Source: Chitinophagales bacterium (GTDB lineage Bacteria; Bacteroidota; Bacteroidia; Chitinophagales; BACL12). From it: a stretch of DNA of 50,475 bases. Below, piece after piece: positions 1-9,201 of this stretch. The notes beneath the pieces were generated by a model. That model was not told the DNA's origin, made no database searches, and saw only the letters and a program-made list of their open reading frames with translations. The stretch is from the NCBI GenBank assembly GCA_020636645.1, contig JACJXO010000012.1, forward strand, positions 1 to 50,475, given 5' to 3'. The position numbers were made by a program, and so were the translations under genes. Position 1 is the first letter of the stretch, and every line of letters begins with the position of its first letter.

Positions 1-603
1 ACGGATCAGCTTGTTGCCTATGAAATCATAATCCGGGTGACCGTAGGTGTGTAAGGACAGGCTGTCGCCCGTGGGGGAAAGCTTATACAAAAATGTATAA
101 TATTCGGATGTCTCATAACTCACTCGAAACCCAGTCATGAACAAGGTGTCACTATGAACCAAAGTACTTGTTGCCGCCTCTCCATACATAGAATCCTCCA
201 GCAACTTGCTCCACAACAACTCTCCATCCTCAGAAAAACCAAACAACACAATATCACTGTTATGCGTCATATAGGTGGTTAGACCAGTATCAACCCGCTG
301 ATACTCAAGAATAAGTCCACCCTGGTGATCACTTATTATACTTCCATCATTATAGTCATACACAGAATCACCATACATCAATCCTGTTATCTGCTCTCCA
401 CTGTAGTCATAATGATAGAACACCAATCTGTTGGATGCTAAATCCCATGATGATATTGATCCTGCTAAATAGAAATTATCCTCCAGAGACAACAAAGCTG
501 ATGTAGCATTTGGCATTGAACTCTGATCAATATTTACATTGAAAGTCTGTGCACTTACAAGGCAGCTGCTTAATATCCATATGACAAGTACTCCCGCCCT
601 CAT
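1..603 (-). CDS. Secreted protein of unknown function, partial (runs off left edge)
   Basis: The minus strand is open from an ATG at 603 to the window edge, giving 201 codons without a stop. The product begins MRAGVLVIWILSSCLVSAQ, a signal peptide with a likely cleavage after SAQ. The mature part has recurring phrases such as FGFSEDGELLWSKLL and YKLSPTGDSL, typical of beta-propeller-like secreted proteins of Bacteroidota in which each blade reports a value 'LW' after a Gly-Asp turn. No catalytic motif is visible. The ATG overlaps the stop of the preceding minus-strand gene as ATGA, so the two are probably translated together. The C-terminus lies outside the window; a T9SS sorting domain there would be expected but is not seen. 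Confidence 0.8.
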   Translation of the reverse strand, partial: MRAGVLVIWILSSCLVSAQTFNVNIDQSSMPNATSALLSLEDNFYLAGSISSWDLASNRLVFYHYDYSGEQITGLMYGDSVYDYNDGSIISDHQGGLILEYQRVDTGLTTYMTHNSDIVLFGFSEDGELLWSKLLEDSMYGEAATSTLVHSDTLFMTGFRVSYETSEYYTFLYKLSPTGDSLSLHTYGHPDYDFIGNKLIR

Positions 604-1556
604 TGCTTTACAAAGGAACTTATATACGTTGTGCCTGCTGCTTGTGTATGGCATAGCATATAGATACCTGCAGGTAGAGTTGAGACATCCAATATAGCGT
701 AGTGTCCTCCCTGATTGCTGTTATCTGACAGCACACACCTTCCATCCAAACCGTATATCTCCATCTGTTCTATCTGCCCTGAACGGCTCTGAATATATAA
801 CATATTCGTTGCCGGATTGGGATACACCATCCACTCCATGCTGTTTGCTGATGTATCCGGCTTTCGAAGCACGGTTGTATCACTTTCCAGCGCAAACACA
901 GGGTGCATACTAAAGTTATGGGCATCTGTCATTGCCTGTGCACGGGGCGTTACCCAGTTAGTGAATGACAATATCTGTTGCAGCTTCTGCATCTGCTGGC
1001 TGTTGATGTCCGTTGCACTTTGTTGCAGGGTGTCTCTTTCCAACAGCAACTTAGCCATTTTCTTCCAGCTTTTTTCTGCATCTGTCTGGTTGGGTAACAT
1101 CGTGATCAAATTATTACAATCTGTTAGCTCCTCTTGCTCCAACTGGTAATTGAACAATAGGGGGAGATCATAGTCGCTGTTCAGTTGTTCCAGCAGGTAC
1201 ACCACAGAGTCCATTTGTCCTTTTCCCATCAGCGAACGTATGGCCTGGTGGGTCAGCAGTGCACTGCTTCTCAGATCTGACAGATCACCTATATCATCCA
1301 CCAGCTCCGCTACCGGGCGAACGTCCAAATCTGCAAGTAAATCATACAATTCCAGACAATATTCTTCGATACTTCCTTCATAGCCACAATAATCAACACT
1401 GGCTACATCATTGACTACTGGCCCGGTGGGTGTCCCCTCTGCCCCAAACGCAAAATAGTCAAACGCCACACTTGAATAGATGTCGGCCGCATTGCCGCTA
1501 AAGGTGTTGATGATGGTACTCGTTACAGGAATACAAGCCTCCCCCTGATTAGCCAG
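600..1556 (-). pseudogene. 5'-truncated T9SS cargo protein
   Basis: The reading frame is open well beyond the first GTG at 1469. Upstream codons read ANQGEACIPVTSTIINTFSG, which continues the style of large Bacteroidota surface proteins, so 1469 is not the true start. The last ~75 residues form a T9SS type A sorting domain (MEWMVYPNPATNMLYI, then LPAGIYML and a C-terminal FVKQ), so the 3' end is intact and the product would be exported and anchored by T9SS. The middle part is helical (residues rich in L, E and Q) without a recognised fold. The 5' part is missing: from about 1556 upward the DNA encodes the end of an RND permease on the other strand. Either the gene is broken by a rearrangement or the contig is misjoined here. 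The stop overlaps the next gene's start. Confidence 0.7.
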
Positions 1557-1558
1557 GC

Positions 1559-1741
1559 TGGGGGCCGCTGGCCTGGACCGTGATCTTCGGTCTCACCTTT
1601 GCCACCTTCCTTACCCTGGTCATCGTACCGGTCACTTACCTGCTCATTGATCGTGTGAAAATGCGTGTATTGCGTGCCACCGGCAGTATGCCCAAAGAGC
1701 AAAAGCCACCTGTTACTGCGCTGGATGCTGACAGTTTATAA
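1559..1741 (+). pseudogene. C-terminal fragment of RND efflux permease
   Basis: Plus-strand frame from 1559 encodes WGPLAWTVIFGLTFATFLTL and then VIVPVTYLLIDR, which is the last transmembrane helix and tail of AcrB/CusA/HAE-type RND inner-membrane permeases (families of over 1000 residues). Only the last 60 codons are present, ending with TAA at 1739-1741. An in-frame TAG at 1550-1552 closes the frame immediately upstream, so nothing else of the pump is here. A strong terminator follows at 1762. The fragment begins exactly where the minus-strand surface-protein gene loses its 5' end, so both are cut at one breakpoint. Recognition rests on the FGLxFATFLTLxxVPVxYxL signature. Confidence 0.75.
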
Positions 1742-1761
1742 TGGTTCTTATCTGATAGAAA

Positions 1762-1787
1762 GGCCCGCGAAAGCGGGTCTTTTTTTT
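1762..1787 (+). terminator. Rho-independent terminator after RND fragment
   Basis: Seven-base-pair stem (1762-1768 with 1773-1779, one G-U pair), GAAA tetraloop, then eight T residues at 1780-1787. It lies 20 bases after the RND stop codon and reads on the plus strand. Confidence 0.9.
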
Positions 1788-1821
1788 GGTTCCTGTCGGG
1801 TGTCTTCCCTACCTTTATTCC

Positions 1822-3048
1822 ATGCGTTTCGTCCTGTTCATGTTCATTTTGAACCTGCTGTTTCCTGCGTCAGCTCAGGTCTTCACCCAATACACTCCTG
1901 ATAACTCTGATGTGCCCGATCTGCTGGTGCATGCGCTGCATAAAGGACCTGATGGCAGCATCTGGATCTGCACGGAAAGCGGGCTGGTGAAGCATGATAC
2001 AGGCGGCATCTGGACCCTGTTCAACACTTCCAACTCAGGGCTGCCAGACAATAGTGTGCGCAGTGTGTATGCAGAAAGCGATGGTGTGGTCTGGGTGGGT
2101 ACCTTTCTGGGCGGACTGGCACGCTATGATGGTGCCGACTGGACGGTCTATAATTCCTCGAATTCAGGGCTGCCTGAGAACTTCATCCGTTGCATCAACC
2201 GTGACCTTTCTGATACTATGTGGATCGGCACGAATGCAGGTCTGGCCCGTTGGGATGGCGCCGACGAATGGACCACCTTTACCATCGACAATTCCGGATT
2301 GCTGTCTAATAATATCGTAGATATTTATGTGGATGAGAACAACGACCTCTATCTGGGCACCCTCAACGGCGGACTCAGTACCTACATTGACGGAGTGATC
2401 GATTATTACCGTACAGAGAATTCTTTTATTGCCGATAATACCGTGATGGCCGTTGCGGAAGATGCGTTTGCCAATAAATGGATGGCAACAGCTTTCGGGG
2501 GACTGAGCATCTTCACCGAAGCCGGCGACTTTCTCAACTTCAACCCTTTCAACTCAGACATTCCCGATCTCGAGGTCAATGATGTGGCCCTCGACAATGA
2601 AGGCCTTGGCATCCTGACTATGGCAGCTACCGGATTGGTCCAGTTTGACGGCAGCAACTGGGTCATCTGGGATACAGAAAACAGCGCTATTCCCACCAAC
2701 TACCTCAACAGTGTGGTGGTGGATGATGCCAACCGCATCTGGATCGCCACAGAAGATGCCGGATTATTGGTGCTGGAAAGGAATGCAGTAGGGGTGGATG
2801 TTTTATCGTCTGCAGAAAACACTGAAATATATCCCAATCCAGCCCATGATATCGTGTTCCTGCATACGGCCGATGGTGCATCGCTTAACTGGCAACTATA
2901 TAACAACGCGGGCATGTTGTGCAGAAGCGGAATGACCCGTCAGAACACCACACAAATTTTGCTGAACGATCTCCCAGCCGGCTTATACCACATCCGTGTA
3001 TTCCATCAGGGGCAACCTGCAGGCACCAGCTATCTGATCATCGAGTAA
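1822..3048 (+). CDS. Seven-bladed Reg_prop beta-propeller protein with T9SS sorting domain
   Basis: 408 residues from the ATG at 1822, chosen because it begins a clean signal peptide (MRFVLFMFILNLLFPASAQ); a TTG twelve codons upstream would start inside the previous terminator. The mature protein has seven repeats of the two-component-regulator-propeller type (NSGLPxNxVxxV, about 18 residues, then WxGTxxGLARYDG), enough for one closed seven-bladed propeller. The last ~75 residues are a T9SS type A sorting domain (IYPNPAHDIVFLH, LPAGLYHIRVF). Unlike the hybrid sensors where such propellers are common, there is no membrane or kinase part, so it is a free secreted propeller. A TACCTTTA element just before the ATG resembles a Bacteroidota -7 box. 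Ligand unknown. Confidence 0.88.
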   Translation: MRFVLFMFILNLLFPASAQVFTQYTPDNSDVPDLLVHALHKGPDGSIWICTESGLVKHDTGGIWTLFNTSNSGLPDNSVRSVYAESDGVVWVGTFLGGLARYDGADWTVYNSSNSGLPENFIRCINRDLSDTMWIGTNAGLARWDGADEWTTFTIDNSGLLSNNIVDIYVDENNDLYLGTLNGGLSTYIDGVIDYYRTENSFIADNTVMAVAEDAFANKWMATAFGGLSIFTEAGDFLNFNPFNSDIPDLEVNDVALDNEGLGILTMAATGLVQFDGSNWVIWDTENSAIPTNYLNSVVVDDANRIWIATEDAGLLVLERNAVGVDVLSSAENTEIYPNPAHDIVFLHTADGASLNWQLYNNAGMLCRSGMTRQNTTQILLNDLPAGLYHIRVFHQGQPAGTSYLIIE

Positions 3049-3087
3049 CAAGTACAATCAGACCAAACGAATAACGATCAACGAACC

Positions 3088-3105
3088 ACGAAAAACGTTT
3101 TTCGT
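3088..3105. terminator. Palindrome between convergent genes, possible weak terminator
   Basis: Perfect 18-base palindrome ACGAAAAACGTTTTTCGT located between the stops of two convergent genes and touching the second stop. It is AT-rich, has no loop and no separate T-run, so a terminator role is only suggested by position. Confidence 0.35.
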
Positions 3106-3542
3106 CAATACACCCGTGTCATCGTAGCGATGCAATCCACATCGTCATAGATCAGGCCGTTCTGTATGGTCAGCACCTGGTAGTCAACGGTCAGGATGTC
3201 GCCGTCCAGCGCACCACTTCCGCTGAATTCATAGATGACCTCTGCAGGCCAGGTGGCCACCACAAACTGTTGAATAGGTATGGTGATCTTCATACCCGTT
3301 ACCAGGGCCACTACTTCGTAACCGGTTTCATATAAGCCGGGAAAACCGAAGATGATCTCGTTGTCATTGCCTTCCTTGAAGACCGTCAGCGCATAGTCAG
3401 AGCTGAAAGCATCGCAATCATCCGCTACATCATAATCGCCGATGTATTCATCCCGCACATCATAATAAGGGGTATCATCCTGGCAGGACATCAGTCCGAG
3501 GCCGGCTATCATCACGATCAAAAAAGGGTAATAACGTCTCAT
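3105..3542 (-). CDS. Small lipoprotein of unknown function
   Basis: 145 residues beginning MRRYYPFLIVMIAGLGLMSC; the LMSC lipobox places the lipidated cysteine at residue 20. The rest is an all-beta, acidic domain with two further cysteines (in DDCDAF and DDVDCIATM) that could form a disulfide. It resembles the general layout of small Bacteroidota lipocalin-like lipoproteins (about 120 residues after the cysteine, ending in a strand such as CIATMTRVY), but no specific family is recognised. The gene stands alone, convergent with the propeller gene, with a TAnnTTTG box on the minus strand at 3598-3605. Confidence 0.75.
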   Translation of the reverse strand: MRRYYPFLIVMIAGLGLMSCQDDTPYYDVRDEYIGDYDVADDCDAFSSDYALTVFKEGNDNEIIFGFPGLYETGYEVVALVTGMKITIPIQQFVVATWPAEVIYEFSGSGALDGDILTVDYQVLTIQNGLIYDDVDCIATMTRVY

Positions 3543-3597
3543 GGTTGTCCATTTTACAATAGAAAGCCAAACACTGTGCCAGTCTTTCTGAGTTGTA

Positions 3598-3605
3598 CAA
3601 AGTTA
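3598..3605 (-). promoter_or_regulatory. -7 box for the 3542 lipoprotein gene
   Basis: Minus-strand TAACTTTG, matching the Bacteroidota -7 consensus TAnnTTTG, 55 bases upstream of the ATG. No clear -33 TTG partner was found. Confidence 0.45.
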
Positions 3606-3638
3606 ACACTTGGTAACGGTGGATGGTATTTGTCTTTC

Positions 3639-3715
3639 GTTCATAGGTGTGGGTTAAAATCTGTGATATGTTTTTCATCTTTCATAGGTGCGGGTTTAAA
3701 CCCACACCTATGAAA
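3639..3715. repeat. Three-copy palindromic motif upstream of hutU
   Basis: A 36-base near-perfect palindrome at 3680-3715 has arms TTTCATAGGTGCGGGTTT and its complement with one mismatch, centred on TTTAAA. A further copy of the half-site, TTCATAGGTGTGGGTTA, lies at 3640-3656 in direct orientation. The block ends 32 bases before the hutU -7 box. It could be an operator for a dimeric regulator or a dispersed REP-like repeat; the core TTTCATAGGTG recurs at 49205. Confidence 0.6.
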
Positions 3716-3747
3716 ATACCCGATACCTGATACCAATAGAGACTCAC

Positions 3748-3755
3748 TACCTTTG
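3748..3755 (+). promoter_or_regulatory. -7 box for hutU, near-leaderless
   Basis: TACCTTTG matches the Bacteroidota -7 consensus exactly and ends four bases before the hutU ATG, which puts the expected transcription start at or within a few bases of the start codon. Confidence 0.6.
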
Positions 3756-3759
3756 CTCT

Positions 3760-5775
<2,016 letters not shown>

Positions 5776-5805
5776 TCCCTCACACCTTGAACTCTTCTTT
5801 ATCCC

Positions 5806-7863
5806 TTACTCCACTACGCAACTCAACAGCGTGATAGCGGGTTGCGGCAGATAGCTGTGGGCATCACTACCAGCATAAAATCCAAGACGAAACTGGAAGA
5901 ATTCGCCCGGTTGCTGGCCGTAGTTCTGAAGTATTTCCATCAGCTCGAATTCCGTATGCTGTTCGCCGGGCTGACCATTTCCATTCAGTTTTTCGGGCAG
6001 GATGATCCAGGTGTCATCGGCATCTCCACGAACCCAGCATGCTACTTCCGGTAATTCATCGCCGGTTCCATGCAGCAGATAATCCAGGCTGAACCGAAGG
6101 GTAGATTCTGAATAGCCTGTGAGGTCCATCGTCAGTTCCAGAAATCCGGAGGCATGTCCGTTGCCGGGAAACACATCGAGGGTAAGCCCGCCGCCCGATG
6201 GTGCCAGAGACCATCGTCCGCTTCGCCAGCGCAAACCATCCTCACTCCGCACTAGTTTCCATTCCACTCCCGGACTGGCTTCGAGTAAAGCATCACCCTG
6301 ACCAATGCTGTTCAATTTATCAAAGACCATGGTATAAGGCACAGGAGCGGCCTGGGAGGTGGAACCGGATCTGAACTTCAGCACCTTTGACCATGGGCCC
6401 TCCACCCCTTCATGCAGGTAGTCATTCAGTGCTCTTACCCTCAGAAAGACAGTAGTGTTAGCAGGCAGATCATAGAGGTAGATCGATGGGATGGAGGTGA
6501 TCTGTTTGAGACCCCTTTCCATCTCCAGTTGCCTGGTCCAGTTGGTCGGGTCGGTCATAGTGACCTCTCCAAATTCATTCCTGGTATTCCATTGTACCTC
6601 GTAGTGGTTGGCCTGTTCAATAGGATCCCAATGAAGCGTGACGCCGGTACCCGCCACCTCAGGTTCTCCTTTCCATACCGGTTGTGTCAGCTGATCAGAA
6701 AAAGGATCCAGGCAGAGCGTATCGCGGGTGGACTTTCTGGTGATGTCCCACAATCCTTCAGCCAGAGACTTAAGGTCTGTTCCATAGGTATTGCTGAGTA
6801 TCAGGATGCCGTCTCTGGATTCCGGCGCCAGATACATGATGGATCTTGCACCTGCCTGATGACCGAACTGTGAGACGATAGGTTCTCCATGCCGGCTACC
6901 GAGGAATACACCCATGCCATACCAGGAATTCTTACCGTTCACCTTCCGGTTGGTGAACATCATGTTGCGGGTATTTTTTTTCAGCAGGCTGCCATTTAGC
7001 AGAGCTCTTGCAAAACCCGACAGATCTACGATGGTACCGGTATAACCACCGCCACCCAGTTTCCAGGAAACGTCTTCGTAGTCGTATCCATAGATCTTGT
7101 CGGCAATGGCAGAATCACCTTCCACCCGGTACCAGGATGACTGGTTCGGATACGGACGCAGGGCACGGAATTCGGGTTGCAGATAGGGCAACTGCATCGG
7201 TTGGATCAGCAGGCTGTCCACATAGGTCTCATAGGGCATGCCGACAGCTCTTTCTATGACAGCTGCCAGCAGGTTGAAACTGAAAGTAGAATAGTTGAAC
7301 TGGGTGCCTGGTCTGGCCAGCAGCGCCTGGTCTTTGAAGATATCAATAGCTGCTACAGGATCATAATCCTGCGGATGATCGAGAATATATTGTACCAGGG
7401 CATCCGTATTGAAGTCAGAGACCTGGTTGTACTGCTGGATACCTCCTTCGCAGGCCAGCAGTTGTTCCACGGTGATGATCCCCTCCGGTTTTGCAGGATA
7501 TTCCGGCACATATTCACGCACATCTGCCTGGAGATTCAGGAGCCCGTTTTCCCAGGCATGCAAGGCTGCCACGCTGGTGATGACCTTGGATAAAGAAGCA
7601 AAGCGGTAGATGGTAGATACCTCGGCTGGAATGCTGTATTCTCTGTCGGCAAACCCATAGCCTTTCATATACACTACTTCGCCGTTGCGGATAATACCCA
7701 GTGTAAGGCCCACCACATGCTGCTTCAGCATTTCTTCCCGCACCAGGGCATCGGTTTGGGCTGACAGATCAGCGCCCAGCAGATCACATGTTTGTCCGCT
7801 GGCGATCTGCCAGAGCCAGCAGAAGGGTTGGGCCAGCATAAGCCATTTGGTTGACAGGGGCAT
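5806..7863 (-). CDS. Serine hydrolase, class C beta-lactamase family, with C-terminal beta-sandwich extension
   Basis: 685 residues with an N-terminal signal (hydrophobic to about residue 23). Residues ~30-375 are a beta-lactamase/penicillin-binding-protein-like domain (PF00144 type): catalytic SLSK at 90-93, a YST in place of YxN at 191-193, and FGHQAG near residue 340 in the position of the third (KTG/HxG) motif. The usual LLxHTSG motif reads LLACEGG, a divergence near the active site. The remaining 300 residues contain a fibronectin-III-like segment (WDPIEQANHYEVQW, FLRVRALN) and a terminal sandwich domain. It is more likely an exported peptidase or esterase than an antibiotic resistance enzyme. 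It converges on hutU. A TAAGTTTG box sits seven bases before the ATG. Confidence 0.85.
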   Translation of the reverse strand: MPLSTKWLMLAQPFCWLWQIASGQTCDLLGADLSAQTDALVREEMLKQHVVGLTLGIIRNGEVVYMKGYGFADREYSIPAEVSTIYRFASLSKVITSVAALHAWENGLLNLQADVREYVPEYPAKPEGIITVEQLLACEGGIQQYNQVSDFNTDALVQYILDHPQDYDPVAAIDIFKDQALLARPGTQFNYSTFSFNLLAAVIERAVGMPYETYVDSLLIQPMQLPYLQPEFRALRPYPNQSSWYRVEGDSAIADKIYGYDYEDVSWKLGGGGYTGTIVDLSGFARALLNGSLLKKNTRNMMFTNRKVNGKNSWYGMGVFLGSRHGEPIVSQFGHQAGARSIMYLAPESRDGILILSNTYGTDLKSLAEGLWDITRKSTRDTLCLDPFSDQLTQPVWKGEPEVAGTGVTLHWDPIEQANHYEVQWNTRNEFGEVTMTDPTNWTRQLEMERGLKQITSIPSIYLYDLPANTTVFLRVRALNDYLHEGVEGPWSKVLKFRSGSTSQAAPVPYTMVFDKLNSIGQGDALLEASPGVEWKLVRSEDGLRWRSGRWSLAPSGGGLTLDVFPGNGHASGFLELTMDLTGYSESTLRFSLDYLLHGTGDELPEVACWVRGDADDTWIILPEKLNGNGQPGEQHTEFELMEILQNYGQQPGEFFQFRLGFYAGSDAHSYLPQPAITLLSCVVE

Positions 7864-7870
7864 GGGGCTA

Positions 7871-7878
7871 CAAACTTA
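7871..7878 (-). promoter_or_regulatory. -7 box for the serine hydrolase gene
   Basis: Minus-strand TAAGTTTG, ending seven bases from the ATG at 7863; predicts a transcript with almost no leader. Confidence 0.5.
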
Positions 7879-7937
7879 TCTGATTCCTTTTACGTTCCAG
7901 TAAGTACGGGAAGATGTTATACATGTTGCAAATATCG

Positions 7938-7945
7938 TACCTTTG
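7938..7945 (+). promoter_or_regulatory. -7 box for the membrane acyltransferase gene
   Basis: TACCTTTG on the plus strand, about 100 bases upstream of the TTG start. The leader between them is G-rich (runs of six G at about 7956 and 7968) and holds no recognised riboswitch. Confidence 0.5.
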
Positions 7946-8049
7946 CACCCTGATTGGGGGGTGTTCCGGGGGGCCGAAAAGCGGTGACAGCATCAACATC
8001 TACTCGCTTCAGACAGACCGCTTAATACATTAGTATCAAAACGAATAAC

Positions 8050-9201
8050 TTGACAGCAGGTTCCGGCAGGATCGTTTTCCTGGACGTGGTGCGGGCTTTT
8101 GCCATCCTCATGATGCTGCAGGGTCATTTCGTGGATACCATGCTGGATCCTGCATACCGCGATCATTCCAACTGGATCTATTACAGCTGGTCATTCATGC
8201 GTGGTATCACAGCACCGGTATTCTTTTTCAGTTCCGGTCTGGTGTTCACCTATCTGCTGACAAGAAAAGCAAAGCCCTGGCGGGAGAATGAAAGATTATA
8301 CAAAGGTATCGGACGCGGCCTGCAGCTGATTGCCATTGGTTACCTGCTGCGGATCAATTTCCTGGCCCTGCTATTCAAATTTGACATCTACCGCTGGGTT
8401 GCGGGTGTGGATGTGCTGCATGTGATCGGTATCGCTCTGCTTTCGCTGATCGGATTGTATATCCTGCATCAGGAATTCCGTATCAGTTTACCCTGGTTAC
8501 TGGGTATCACCGGACTGCTGGTATTCTATCTCGATCCGATGGTGGAGCGGGGTAACTACAGCCTGGTACCCGATTTTCTGTCGAACTATTTTGTCAACCA
8601 GGGTTACAGCACCTTCACCATCTTCCCCTGGATAGGATACACCTTATTGGGGGGAGTGGTCGGTAATCTGCTGGCACGATACCCCAAAGTGGCGCATACC
8701 TGGTGGCTGCCTGTACTCCTGCTGGGTACCGGACTTTTGTTTCACTATCAGTCCATTGAAGCGCTCGTTTTCCTGTATCGCAATACCGGTGTCAGTGGTT
8801 TCATCGAGTGGCGCATCAACAACAGCCACCTGCTGATCAGACTGGGAGATGTCTGGGTGGTCATGGCCCTGATCATCTGGATCACCCGCATCTGGAAGAA
8901 CATGCCAGCGCTCATTCCCAAGATCGGATCAGAAACGCTGACGATCTACAGCGTACATTATATCGTGTTATGGGGCACATGGTTCGGCCTGGGTATCAAT
9001 CGCCTCGGTAGTAAGACCTGGGATCCCTGGATGAGTGCTATGGGTGCCCTGCTGTTTGTGATCAGTTTCATCATCCTGATCCGGTATATCGACGTCATCC
9101 GCAACCGCTGGGCTGCCTGGGTTCGCGAGCCGGTCTCTCTGTACTACCGTTTCGTGCGGAAGAAAGTGCGCTTACTATTCCTTTACGAAAAGAGCGCCTG
9201 A
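8050..9201 (+). CDS. Polytopic membrane acyltransferase-like protein (DUF1624/HGSNAT type)
   Basis: 383 residues, mostly hydrophobic, with roughly ten transmembrane helices. The start RIVFLDVVRAFAILMMLQGH matches the signature (R..FLDxxRxxAIxxMxxGH) shared by DUF1624 proteins, heparan-alpha-glucosaminide N-acetyltransferase-like proteins and the wider acyltransferase-3 superfamily; the histidine in GHF is the presumed active residue. FFFSSGLVFTYLL follows in the next helix, also typical. It probably moves an acyl group onto an extracytoplasmic glycan or lipid, substrate unknown. No ATG is available in frame before the motif: the frame closes upstream at a TAA (8023), so TTG 8050 is the best start. 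Its 3' end overlaps the convergent LamG gene by 27 bases. Confidence 0.8.
   Translation: MTAGSGRIVFLDVVRAFAILMMLQGHFVDTMLDPAYRDHSNWIYYSWSFMRGITAPVFFFSSGLVFTYLLTRKAKPWRENERLYKGIGRGLQLIAIGYLLRINFLALLFKFDIYRWVAGVDVLHVIGIALLSLIGLYILHQEFRISLPWLLGITGLLVFYLDPMVERGNYSLVPDFLSNYFVNQGYSTFTIFPWIGYTLLGGVVGNLLARYPKVAHTWWLPVLLLGTGLLFHYQSIEALVFLYRNTGVSGFIEWRINNSHLLIRLGDVWVVMALIIWITRIWKNMPALIPKIGSETLTIYSVHYIVLWGTWFGLGINRLGSKTWDPWMSAMGALLFVISFIILIRYIDVIRNRWAAWVREPVSLYYRFVRKKVRLLFLYEKSA

Noticed and set aside
2320..2336. Isolated DnaA-box-like site in the propeller gene, and another near 27340 in glycogen synthase
   Set aside because: Single coding-region matches with one or more mismatches occur by chance; no cluster.
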